Assembly (NCBI RefSeq): GCF_003095655.1
Contig: NZ_CP029151.1
Span: forward strand, 1,363,001 to 1,427,000
Length of the DNA stretch: 64,000 nt
Origin: Dokdonia sp. Dokd-P16
GTDB lineage: Bacteria > Bacteroidota > Bacteroidia > Flavobacteriales > Flavobacteriaceae
Reading direction: 5' to 3'
Shown: in pieces, positions 50,938 to 58,898 of the stretch
Numbering within the stretch: position 1 is the first letter of the stretch
Layout: the number at the start of each line of letters is the position of its first letter
Notes under the pieces: model-generated
What the model was told of the DNA's origin: nothing
The model's input: the letters and a program-made list of their open reading frames with translations, nothing else
Database searches by the model: none
Position numbers and translations under genes: made by a program

Positions 50938-51546
50938 ATGTCATTTACGTTACCAGAATTACCATACGCTAAGGATGCACTAGAGCCTAATATTGATGCT
51001 AAAACAATGGAGATACACCACGGGAAGCATCACGCTGGTTATACTTCAAAGCTTAATGCGGCTATCGAAGGAACAGACCTTAATGGGAAAACTATAGAAA
51101 ATATCCTTATAAACCTAGATATGTCTAACACTGCTGTGCGTAACAACGGCGGAGGTTTTTACAACCACAGACTATTTTGGGAAGTAATGTCACCAGATGG
51201 TGGAGGAGAACCTACGGGAGAACTTGCCGAGGCAATAAATGCTGCTTACGGAAACTTTGAGTCTTTTAAAGATAAATTTTCATCTGCAGCTGGAGGACAG
51301 TTTGGTTCAGGATGGGCTTGGCTTTGTGTACACGAAGGTGGAAAAGTTGAGGTATGCTCAACTCCTAACCAAGATAACCCACTAATGCCTAAAGTAGGGT
51401 GTGGAGGTTTTCCAATCTTGGGGCTTGATGTATGGGAGCATGCATATTACTTAAACTATCAAAACAGACGTCCAGATTATGTAAACGCATTTTTTAATGT
51501 GATTAATTGGGAAAAAGTATCTGCATTATATGCTCAGAACAAATAA
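50938..51546 (+). CDS. sodA: Superoxide dismutase (Mn/Fe family)
   Basis: A 202-residue enzyme that converts superoxide to oxygen and hydrogen peroxide. The metal ligands are all present: His27 in [12 protein letters not shown], His in FYNHRLFW (about 76), Asp and His in [14 protein letters not shown] (about 162-170). No signal peptide, so it is cytoplasmic. The [11 protein letters not shown] context does not by itself decide between Mn and Fe. It is a single gene with its own terminator, divergent from the addA-like gene. Confidence 0.95.
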   Translation: MSFTLPELPYAKDALEPNIDAKTMEIHHGKHHAGYTSKLNAAIEGTDLNGKTIENILINLDMSNTAVRNNGGGFYNHRLFWEVMSPDGGGEPTGELAEAINAAYGNFESFKDKFSSAAGGQFGSGWAWLCVHEGGKVEVCSTPNQDNPLMPKVGCGGFPILGLDVWEHAYYLNYQNRRPDYVNAFFNVINWEKVSALYAQNK

Positions 51547-51570
51547 GAAATAACACTTATATTAATTTTT

Positions 51571-51600
51571 AAAGCCCACTTTTATAGTGGGCTTTTTTTA
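51571..51600 (+). terminator. Terminator after sodA
   Basis: Stem AAGCCCACT (51572-51580) and AGTGGGCTT (51586-51594) followed by a T-run. Confidence 0.9.
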
Positions 51601-52070
51601 TACAAGAAAATGTAGGTAAATTCTTTCTCTAATTTCTTGCGTAAATTCTATCTCAACTTTTTTACTTACATAAAACGGCAGGTTTAGAATAAAAATATAG
51701 ACTGATATGGTTTTATTTTAAAGGTGGTTTTGAATGCTATATTTGGCAATGATAGCTCATTATCAATTAGATATGTTTAGTTGGCTAAAAAGAGTAATTT
51801 TTCAATCAAAACTTAATTACTTTAAAGATTGTAATTGAAGCTTAATGGTTAGGTCATAAAACGCTAAAAATTGGGCATAAAAAAAGGTGGAAAGATCCAC
51901 CTTTTTTTGCCCCAAATCTACCATGAACTTAACCTACTTATGCTATGGCAATGCTAATATAAGAGGGTTTTAGTCAGTAGCAGTATGTTTTAGACCAAAG
52001 GCATAAATTTTAGACGAAATACACAATTAATTTTTAATTTGTGATATTTTTAAGACCAAATGCACTTTTT
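51601..52070. other. Non-coding gap sodA-purF with an orphan terminator hairpin; possible small RNA
   Basis: About 470 bp without a supported gene. A perfect hairpin GGTGGA (51886-51891) / TCCACC (51896-51901), flanked by A-run and seven T, is a clear intrinsic terminator in either direction but follows no gene, since sodA already has one 300 bp earlier. TATATTTG at 51738-51745 fits the -7 box and would start a transcript of about 155 nt ending at the hairpin. The stretch 51980-52060 has two similar TTTTAGACNAAA segments. Evidence for an RNA is positional only. Confidence 0.35.
51879..51908 (+). terminator. Orphan intrinsic terminator in the sodA-purF gap
   Basis: A7-GGTGGA, loop AAGA, TCCACC-T7; near-perfect and symmetric, so it could work on both strands. 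Confidence 0.75.
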
Positions 52071-53969
52071 TTAATAGGCTCTCTCTTTATTTCCTTCTAC
52101 ATAATTAATGAATGCTTTGTTTACAACGCGGTTACCTCCAGCTGTAGGATAGTCTCCAGTAAAGTACCAATCTCCAAGATTATCAGGACACGCTTTATGC
52201 AAGTTTTCTACCGTTTGATAGATGATATCTACTTCTGTTTTTACCGAGCTATCGGTAAGTAATTCTGCAATCTTTTTAGACACTTCTCTCTGCTCAAAAG
52301 GAGCATAGATATCTTTAACGTGGTTCTTTACTTCCTTGTCATCTAGATCTACTTGTGCCTTACACTTCTCATAAACCTCTTGTATAAGACTTTCTTTGCC
52401 ATTTTCCTTGAGTAAAGCAATCGCGGCTCTAAAAGCTATAAAATCTTCTAGTCGCGCCATATCAATACCGTAGCAATCTGGATATCGTATTTGAGGAGCA
52501 CTAGAGACTACAATAATTTTGGCAGGGTTTAAACGTGCCATCATTTTGATAATACTCTTCTTAAGCGTTGTACCGCGCACAATGCTATCGTCTATAATTA
52601 CGAGTTTGTCTTCTGGTTTAATAACACCGTAGGTAACGTCATAAACGTGGGCTACTAGATCGTCACGACTACTGTCTTCTGTAATAAACGTGCGGAGCTT
52701 TGCATCTTTTATGGCAATCTTCTCTGTACGCAAGCGCTGTGAGAGAATCTCTGTTAGTTCACTTTCATTTAGATTTCCCTTCGCAGCAAGAATCTTCTGT
52801 CCTTTTTGCTTGTTTAGTTCATCTTGAGCAGCCTCTACAAGACCGTAAAAAGAAGTCTCAGCCGTGTTAGGAATAAATGAGAACACAGAGTTCTTCGTAT
52901 CGTGATTAATACTCTCTAGTACACGAGGCATTAATAAACGTCCAAGCATTTTACGCTCTTTGTAAATTTCTGCATCAGAACCTCTCGAAAAGTAAATACG
53001 CTCAAAAGAACAAGCCTTGCGCTCTAATGGTTCTATAATTTGCTGTATCGTAAGTGTTCCATTCTTTTTAATGATGACAGCAGCTCCTGGATTTAATTCC
53101 TTCACTTCATCAAAAGGCACGTTAAACGCTGTTTGAATCACAGGGCGCTCACTAGCTACGACAGCTACTTCGTCGTTTTCAAAATAATATGCAGGTCTTA
53201 TTCCCGCAGGATCTCTCAAAACAAAGGCATCACCATGACCTAGAAGTCCAGCCATTGCATAGCCACCATCCCAATCTTTTGAAGCTCTTCTAAGTATTTT
53301 ACCTACTTTAAGTCTCTCTGCTATTTGAGGAGAGGCTTGTTGTTTATTAAATCCTTCCTTTTTTAATTTCTTGTAAAGTTTACCAACTTCATCATCTAGA
53401 AAGTGTCCTATTTTTTCCATTACTGTAATGGTATCCGCCTGCTCTTTTGGGTGCTGTCCTAAAGAAACCAACTTGTCAAAAAGCTGATTTACATTAGTCA
53501 TGTTGAAATTTCCTGCAACGATAAGGTTACGGTGCATCCAGTTATTTTGACGTAAAAATGGGTGTACACTCTCAACGCTGTTTTTTCCAAAGGTTCCATA
53601 ACGCACGTGACCTAGTAATAACTCTCCTATGTAAGGAACATTACTCTTCTGCCAGGCTACATCATCCTTCTTATCAGGATTTGCAGTCATAAACTCGTTA
53701 ATACGACCATTAATCTCTGCAAAAATATCTTGTATAGGCTGCTGTGCTGTAGATCGCTGTCTAGATATGTAGCGTTGCCCAGGAGCGACATCTAGTTTTA
53801 TACTAGCAAAACCTGCACCATCTTGACCACGATTGTGCTGCTTTTCCATCATTAAGTACATCTTATTTACTCCGTAAAAAGCAGTACCGTATTTCTCTTT
53901 GTAAAATTCAAGTGGTTTTTTTAGTCTTATAACTGCAATACCACATTCATGCTTGATAGCGTCACTCAT
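52071..53969 (-). CDS. purF: Amidophosphoribosyltransferase-type enzyme (long form)
   Basis: About 632 residues from ATG 53969. The N-terminal glutamine-hydrolysing domain begins MSDAIKHECGIAVIRLKKP with the catalytic Cys9 and MEKQHNRGQDGAGFASI; the PRPP site is LVIIDDSIVRGTTLKKSIIK. It catalyses the first step of purine synthesis. It is longer than standard PurF (about 500) because of inserts, a form typical of Bacteroidota that may exist beside a normal PurF. An in-frame start at 53984 is less likely because homologues begin with MSDAIKHECG. The PfkB kinase gene is upstream on the same strand. Confidence 0.88.
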   Translation of the reverse strand: MSDAIKHECGIAVIRLKKPLEFYKEKYGTAFYGVNKMYLMMEKQHNRGQDGAGFASIKLDVAPGQRYISRQRSTAQQPIQDIFAEINGRINEFMTANPDKKDDVAWQKSNVPYIGELLLGHVRYGTFGKNSVESVHPFLRQNNWMHRNLIVAGNFNMTNVNQLFDKLVSLGQHPKEQADTITVMEKIGHFLDDEVGKLYKKLKKEGFNKQQASPQIAERLKVGKILRRASKDWDGGYAMAGLLGHGDAFVLRDPAGIRPAYYFENDEVAVVASERPVIQTAFNVPFDEVKELNPGAAVIIKKNGTLTIQQIIEPLERKACSFERIYFSRGSDAEIYKERKMLGRLLMPRVLESINHDTKNSVFSFIPNTAETSFYGLVEAAQDELNKQKGQKILAAKGNLNESELTEILSQRLRTEKIAIKDAKLRTFITEDSSRDDLVAHVYDVTYGVIKPEDKLVIIDDSIVRGTTLKKSIIKMMARLNPAKIIVVSSAPQIRYPDCYGIDMARLEDFIAFRAAIALLKENGKESLIQEVYEKCKAQVDLDDKEVKNHVKDIYAPFEQREVSKKIAELLTDSSVKTEVDIIYQTVENLHKACPDNLGDWYFTGDYPTAGGNRVVNKAFINYVEGNKERAY

Positions 53970-54011
53970 AGCTTGTAAAAACAAAAGCGCTCCAAAAATG
54001 GAGCGCAGGGT

Positions 54012-54944
54012 TTAGTTGTTTATGTTTATGTCAAATTGCACAAGTTTTTTAAACTGATGCAGTCTCTCTTTTATTTCTTCTGGCGTCACAGACTGTAAAC
54101 GCTCTGTTCCAAATTTTTCTACCGTAAAGGAGGCAAGGCAAGAGCCATAAATAAGAGCCGTCTTCATAGTTTCAAAAGAAGTGTCTCCTGCTTGAGCTAT
54201 ATAGCCAGCAAATCCTCCAGCAAAGGTGTCTCCAGCTCCTGTAGGGTCAAAAACATCAGCAAGTGGTAATGCAGGGGCAAAAAACATATTATCTCCTTCA
54301 AAAATAAGAGCTCCGTGCTCTCCTTTCTTTATAACTACATACTTAGGTCCCATCTCGTGGATCTTCTTTGCAGCAGTTACAAGTGAGTACTCTCCACTTA
54401 ACTGGCGAGCTTCCTCATCATTTATAGTGATTACATCTACTTTTTTAAGCGTAGTCTTAAGCTCATCAAGTGCGATATCCATCCAGAAGTTCATTGTGTC
54501 TAGTATTACAAGCTTAGGCTTTACTTCCATTTGCTCGATAACACTAAGCTGTACTTGAGGTTGTAAGTTACCTAGCATTACAATAGGTGCTTCCTTATGT
54601 GAAGCAGGAACCTTAGGAGAAAAATCTGCTAGTACATTAAGTTCTGTAGCTAGTGTATCTCTAGAGTTCATATCATTGTGATATTTACCACTCCAGAAAA
54701 ATGTTTTACCACCTTTTACTACTTCTATACCGTCTGTGTTAATTCCTCTTTCTGCAAGAAAATCAAGATACTCTTGAGGGAAGTCATCACCTACAACGGC
54801 AACAATGGCTGGATCAACATTATCAAACTGTGCCGCAGCAAGTCCTATATAAGGAGAAGCTCCACCAATAATTTTATCTGTTTTTCCAAAAGGTGTCTCT
54901 ATTGCATCAAACGCACAAGAACCAACAATAACCAATTTACTCAT
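54012..54944 (-). CDS. PfkB family sugar/nucleoside kinase
   Basis: A 310-residue ribokinase-fold enzyme. The first PfkB signature is around KIIGGASPYIGLAAAQFDNV (about 24-43), the second is DVFDPTGAGDTFAGGFAGYI with catalytic Asp (about 229-248). The substrate is not certain; its place beside purF could suggest a ribose or nucleoside substrate. It precedes purF by 42 bp on the same strand, so the two are probably cotranscribed. Confidence 0.88.
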   Translation of the reverse strand: MSKLVIVGSCAFDAIETPFGKTDKIIGGASPYIGLAAAQFDNVDPAIVAVVGDDFPQEYLDFLAERGINTDGIEVVKGGKTFFWSGKYHNDMNSRDTLATELNVLADFSPKVPASHKEAPIVMLGNLQPQVQLSVIEQMEVKPKLVILDTMNFWMDIALDELKTTLKKVDVITINDEEARQLSGEYSLVTAAKKIHEMGPKYVVIKKGEHGALIFEGDNMFFAPALPLADVFDPTGAGDTFAGGFAGYIAQAGDTSFETMKTALIYGSCLASFTVEKFGTERLQSVTPEEIKERLHQFKKLVQFDININN

Positions 54945-55030
54945 CTATAATTTTTTGTGCAAATATACGGTTTTGAATGTTTGACAACTCAAATTTAAGG
55001 AGACCGCTTTCGCGAAAATTTAAAATTAAA

Positions 55031-55150
55031 TTATACAAATAAACTAGCGATAAAACTCTTAAGAGCATCCCAGTTTTTGATAACCAGTGTGGTAAGAAAA
55101 GCCGAAATTGCTATCGTATATATTCTCTTTTTTTCTGTCTTCATAATCAT
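55031..55150 (-). CDS. Small membrane protein, 39 residues
   Basis: A short reverse-strand frame reading MIMKTEKKRIYTIAISAFLT then TLVIKNWDALKSFIASLFV, stop. It has a basic N-terminus and a hydrophobic segment, and begins 2 bp after the rnhA stop, preceded by AGGAAATAAGT, so it is placed to be translated from the rnhA transcript. ATG 55144 is an alternative start. I know no family; conservation in relatives would decide. Confidence 0.5.
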   Translation of the reverse strand: MIMKTEKKRIYTIAISAFLTTLVIKNWDALKSFIASLFV

Positions 55151-55152
55151 AC

Positions 55153-55788
55153 TTATTTCCTGCCAAAATCTGCTGGAATTTCCCCCCAGGCTTTGGTTTC
55201 CCATTTTACGATGGTGGTTGTGTAGGTGTTTGTTTTAAGCCACTGCTCTGCGCGTGTGATGAGGTCAAAAACGTCTTTGTTTTTTGGGCTTTGCTTGAGG
55301 TTGGTCTTGCAATGTTTCTTTTTTACCCAGCTTATTGCTATGCGGGAGTCACTATATATAAGACGATCACTACCTATTTTTTTTAAATAAGCAAGACCGT
55401 GCACGAGCGCAAGAAACTCTCCTATATTGTTAGTTCCTTGTTTAAAAGGACCTTGGTGAAAGAGTTGTTTTACCGTTTGAGTATCTACCCCGCGATACTC
55501 CATGATACCTGGATTACCAGAACTTGCCGCATCTACAGCAATAGAGTAAAGGTTGGGGAAGCCATATTTGGCTTTTTCTTCGGCGGTGAGTACTTTTTTC
55601 TTCTTTGAGGAGCCTTTAAAGTCGTTATAGTCTCCGTTATATGCGTTTTTTGCTTTGGCAAAGGTTTCAAAACTCTTGTATTTTGCTCCGGCATAACCAT
55701 CTATCATCTTCTTGCATTCCTTCCAAGACTCATAGATGCCAGGTTTTTTACCTTCCCAGACTACATAGAATTTTTTTGTTTTTGCCAT
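55153..55788 (-). CDS. rnhA: Ribonuclease H1 with viroplasmin-like N-terminus
   Basis: A 211-residue enzyme from ATG 55788, which follows the purN stop by 4 bp. Residues 1-50 are the caulimovirus viroplasmin/RNase H1 N-domain (KKFYVVWEGKKPGIYESWKECKK), which binds RNA-DNA hybrids. The catalytic domain has the carboxylates in YSIAVDAASSGNPG (Asp), NIGEFLALVHGL (Glu) and LIYSDSRIAISWV (Asp). It removes RNA from hybrids during replication. The in-frame start at 55812 would overlap purN and lacks family support. Confidence 0.92.
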   Translation of the reverse strand: MAKTKKFYVVWEGKKPGIYESWKECKKMIDGYAGAKYKSFETFAKAKNAYNGDYNDFKGSSKKKKVLTAEEKAKYGFPNLYSIAVDAASSGNPGIMEYRGVDTQTVKQLFHQGPFKQGTNNIGEFLALVHGLAYLKKIGSDRLIYSDSRIAISWVKKKHCKTNLKQSPKNKDVFDLITRAEQWLKTNTYTTTIVKWETKAWGEIPADFGRK

Positions 55789-55792
55789 CTCT

Positions 55793-56386
55793 CTAAGATA
55801 AGAATTCTGCAATTACCTCTGGAAAATGAGCTTGTTCCAGTTGGTGTATTTTTTCGGCAATTGCTTCTGGTGTGTCTTCTTGGCTTACTTCAACTTTGGC
55901 TTGAAATAAGAAATCTCCTTTGTCATATTCGGGCGTTACTTTATGTATGGTGATGCCTGTATATACTTTTTGAGAAGGATTTTTATCGTGTTGCGCTTTC
56001 GCGAAAGCGTAAACAGCCTCATGCACATTCATGCCGTACATTCCCTTTCCTCCAAAATCTGGGAGCAATGCTGGGTGTATATTTATGACCTTATCTGAAA
56101 ACGCCGAAATTATTTTTTCTGGAAATAGCCATAAAAAACCTGCCAAAATGATGACATCTGGTTGTGTAGCTTTAAGAAGATGGAGTACATCATCACCTTT
56201 ATAGAAAGCTTTTCTGTTAAAACTAAACGCAGCAACATCAAGGGCTGAGGCTCTTTGAAGTACTTTGGCACGCGGATTGTTACTAAGAACTTGCACGACT
56301 TGTGCATCCGTACGATCCTGGAAAAACTCTATAATACGCTGGGCATTTGTACCGTTACCCGAGGCAAAAATCACAATTCGTTTCAT
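55793..56386 (-). CDS. purN: Phosphoribosylglycinamide formyltransferase
   Basis: A 197-residue enzyme that transfers formyl from 10-formyltetrahydrofolate to GAR in purine synthesis. N-terminal phosphate loop IVIFASGNGTNAQRIIEFF, catalytic region INIHPALLPDFGGKGMYG (Asn-His) and TGITIHKVTPEYDKGDFLFQ (Asp) are complete. A palindrome copy encodes AFAKA at about residues 127-131, in a surface helix (AVYAFAKAQHDKN) before the active-site strand. It leads the group purN-rnhA-small protein, divergent from acpP. Confidence 0.95.
   Translation of the reverse strand: MKRIVIFASGNGTNAQRIIEFFQDRTDAQVVQVLSNNPRAKVLQRASALDVAAFSFNRKAFYKGDDVLHLLKATQPDVIILAGFLWLFPEKIISAFSDKVINIHPALLPDFGGKGMYGMNVHEAVYAFAKAQHDKNPSQKVYTGITIHKVTPEYDKGDFLFQAKVEVSQEDTPEAIAEKIHQLEQAHFPEVIAEFLS
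55994..56009. repeat. Palindrome CGCTTTCGCGAAAGCG inside purN
   Basis: Full copy, read on the reverse strand as Ala-Phe-Ala-Lys-Ala. Confidence 0.95.
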
Positions 56387-56503
56387 TTTTCTTGTTGCTG
56401 TTGTGGGTGCGAAATAAAGAAATATTAGTAACTATTTGAAGGTTATGGAAAGGAACTTATTTTATATTTCCGTAAATTACCTTCACATTTTTGAGTTGCA
56501 AAC

Positions 56504-56532
56504 TTGTTTAACGGTAAAGTTTGTTATTTTTG
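56504..56532 (+). promoter_or_regulatory. Promoter of the acpP operon
   Basis: TTG (56504-56506), 18 bp, then TATTTTTG (56525-56532), close to the Bacteroidota consensus TTTG-N19-TAnnTTTG; the acpP start is 31 bp downstream. Confidence 0.6.
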
Positions 56533-56563
56533 CGACTTAAATAAAAATTTAAATTAGAAAATT

Positions 56564-56797
56564 ATGTCAGACATTGCATCAAGAGTAAAAGCGATTATCG
56601 TAGACAAATTAGGAGTAGACGAAAACGAAGTTGTAACGGAAGCGAGCTTCACAAACGACCTAGGCGCTGATTCACTAGACACAGTGGAACTCATTATGGA
56701 GTTTGAAAAAGAATTTGATATCCAAATTCCAGACGATCAAGCAGAAAATATTGCGACAGTAGGTCAAGCAGTATCTTATATAGAAGAGGCAAAATAA
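56564..56797 (+). CDS. acpP: Acyl carrier protein
   Basis: A 77-residue carrier protein of fatty acid synthesis. The phosphopantetheine attachment Ser lies in [20 protein letters not shown] (Ser36 or so). Highly acidic and helical, as expected. It is followed after 10 bp by fabF and then rnc, a widespread order. Confidence 0.98.
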   Translation: MSDIASRVKAIIVDKLGVDENEVVTEASFTNDLGADSLDTVELIMEFEKEFDIQIPDDQAENIATVGQAVSYIEEAK

Positions 56798-56807
56798 GTC
56801 TTTATTT

Positions 56808-58061
56808 ATGGAGTTAAAGCGAGTAGTAGTTACCGGACTTGGTGCACTTACCCCGATAGGAAATAATATTCAGGAATACTGGGAAGGACTTTCTACAGGG
56901 AAAAGCGGGTGCGCGCCCATCACCTATTTTGATGCAGAAAAGTTTAAAACGAAGTTTGCTTGTGAACTTAAAAACTTTGACGCTCTCGACTTCTTTGATA
57001 GGAAAGAAGCTCGAAAGCTCGATAGATTTGCTCAGTATGCACTGGTAGCCTCAGATGAAGCTATCAGTGATGCGGGCATTGATCTTGACTCTGTTGATAA
57101 ATTTAGGGTTGGGGTTATTTGGGGAGCCGGTATAGGTGGTCTGGAGACATTCCAGAATGAAGTCCTCAACTTTGGTGCTGGAGATGGCACCCCTAGATTT
57201 AATCCTTTCTTTATACCTAAGATGATTGCAGATATTGCCCCTGGTAATATCTCTATCAAGCATGGCTTTATGGGACCTAACTATACGACGGTTTCTGCTT
57301 GTGCTTCTTCTGCAAATGCAATGATAGATGCCTTTAACTATTTACGTTTAGGGCAATGTGATATTATTGTTACAGGAGGATCTGAGGCTGCGGTAACGCA
57401 GGCTGGTATGGGTGGTTTTAATGCAATGCATGCGTTGTCAACTAGAAATGATGATTTTGAAACTGCTTCAAGACCCTTTGACGCAACTAGAGATGGTTTT
57501 GTATTAGGAGAAGGTAGTGGTGCATTAATCTTAGAAGAGTATGAACACGCTAAGGCACGTGGTGCCAAAATTTATGCTGAGGTTCTAGGTGGCGGTATGT
57601 CTAGTGATGCTTATCACATGACAGCACCTCATCCAGACGGTATAGGTGTAGAGCGAGTAATGCTTAACTGTTTACGTGACGCAGGTCTAACACCTGAAGA
57701 TGTAGATCATATTAATACACACGGTACATCTACTCCACTAGGTGATGTAGCAGAGCTTAAGGCTATCAAAAAAGTATTTGGTGATCATGCAAAAGAAATA
57801 AATATTAATTCTACTAAGTCTATGACTGGACACCTTCTGGGTGCTGCTGGGGCTATAGAGTCTATTGCTGCTATCCTTGCGATGCAACATAGTCTTGTTC
57901 CTCCTACAATCAATCATACTACAGTAGATGAGAATATAGATCCCTCTTTTAATTTAACGCTTAATAAAGCACAAAAGAGAGAAGTAAACGTAGCAATGAG
58001 TAACACTTTCGGTTTTGGAGGTCACAATGCTTGCGTTTTATTCAAAAAACTTGACGCTTAG
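56808..58061 (+). CDS. fabF: Beta-ketoacyl-ACP synthase II
   Basis: A 417-residue condensing enzyme that elongates acyl-ACP with malonyl-ACP. The nucleophile Cys is in TTVSACASSANAMIDAF (about 164), the two active-site His in INTHGTSTPLGD (about 304) and MTGHLLGAAGAIES (about 341), and the FGFGGHNAC C-terminal loop is intact. Second gene of the acpP-fabF-rnc operon. Confidence 0.97.
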   Translation: MELKRVVVTGLGALTPIGNNIQEYWEGLSTGKSGCAPITYFDAEKFKTKFACELKNFDALDFFDRKEARKLDRFAQYALVASDEAISDAGIDLDSVDKFRVGVIWGAGIGGLETFQNEVLNFGAGDGTPRFNPFFIPKMIADIAPGNISIKHGFMGPNYTTVSACASSANAMIDAFNYLRLGQCDIIVTGGSEAAVTQAGMGGFNAMHALSTRNDDFETASRPFDATRDGFVLGEGSGALILEEYEHAKARGAKIYAEVLGGGMSSDAYHMTAPHPDGIGVERVMLNCLRDAGLTPEDVDHINTHGTSTPLGDVAELKAIKKVFGDHAKEININSTKSMTGHLLGAAGAIESIAAILAMQHSLVPPTINHTTVDENIDPSFNLTLNKAQKREVNVAMSNTFGFGGHNACVLFKKLDA

Positions 58062-58067
58062 ATTATA

Positions 58068-58805
58068 ATGAGCGCATTTAAAAAAATATTTAACTCTCGT
58101 GCTGAAAAGGACGGGAGTTTTTTTATGCGAATGCATGCCATCATAGGCTTTAAACCGAAAGAGATAAGGTACTATGAGAAAGCTTTTACCCATCGTTCTC
58201 TAGGTCTTAAAAAAGAGGATGGAAATCCTCTTAATTATGAGCGATTAGAGTTTTTAGGTGACGCAATGCTTGGGTCTGTTATCGCAGCACATCTCTTTAA
58301 TGCCGTACAAGGTGGTAATGAAGGATATTTAACTAAAATGAGATCTAAGGTGGTAAGCCGCAAGCACCTCAATGAGCTAGGCAGAGACCTCAATCTTGTG
58401 AGATATGTGAGAGCAAGTATACCATTAGACAACTTTGGGGTTAATATTCACGGCAATCTTTTTGAAGCTTTAGTAGGTGCTATATACCTTGATCGAGGTT
58501 ATAAATATTGCGAGAAGTTTATAGCTAAACGTGTAATAGAGCCCTATGTAGATATAGAGAAGCTTGAGGGCCGTATCATTAGTTACAAGAGTGTATTAAT
58601 AGAATGGTGCCAGAAGGAAAAGCGCACCTTTAAATTTGAAACTTTTGAAGATACTGGTCAAGACACTGTAAAGCATTTTGGAGTAAAACTTTTTATAGAT
58701 GGTAAGGTTGTAGCAAAGGCTCGTGCTACAAGTAAGAAAAAGGCAGAAGAAATAGCCTCCAAACGCACCTTCTATGCTTTTCAACGAGAAATTGAAACTC
58801 AATAA
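58068..58805 (+). CDS. rnc: Ribonuclease III
   Basis: A 245-residue double-strand RNA endonuclease. The signature is NYERLEFLGDAMLGSVIAAHL (about 56-76, with catalytic Glu and Asp), followed by NLFEALVGAIYLDRGY (second acidic pair) and a C-terminal double-strand-RNA-binding domain (YKSVLIEWCQKEKRTFKFET ... ARATSKKKAEEIASKRTFYA). Last gene of the acpP-fabF-rnc operon; it processes rRNA and some mRNAs. Confidence 0.96.
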   Translation: MSAFKKIFNSRAEKDGSFFMRMHAIIGFKPKEIRYYEKAFTHRSLGLKKEDGNPLNYERLEFLGDAMLGSVIAAHLFNAVQGGNEGYLTKMRSKVVSRKHLNELGRDLNLVRYVRASIPLDNFGVNIHGNLFEALVGAIYLDRGYKYCEKFIAKRVIEPYVDIEKLEGRIISYKSVLIEWCQKEKRTFKFETFEDTGQDTVKHFGVKLFIDGKVVAKARATSKKKAEEIASKRTFYAFQREIETQ

Positions 58806-58898
58806 CGTAAGTTTATTAATTGATTTTACTACATTAGCTTTTTAATCATCTTTTTCCCCTAGAAGATTAAAGATTAGAGTCTTAGGGCTCCACCCCTT

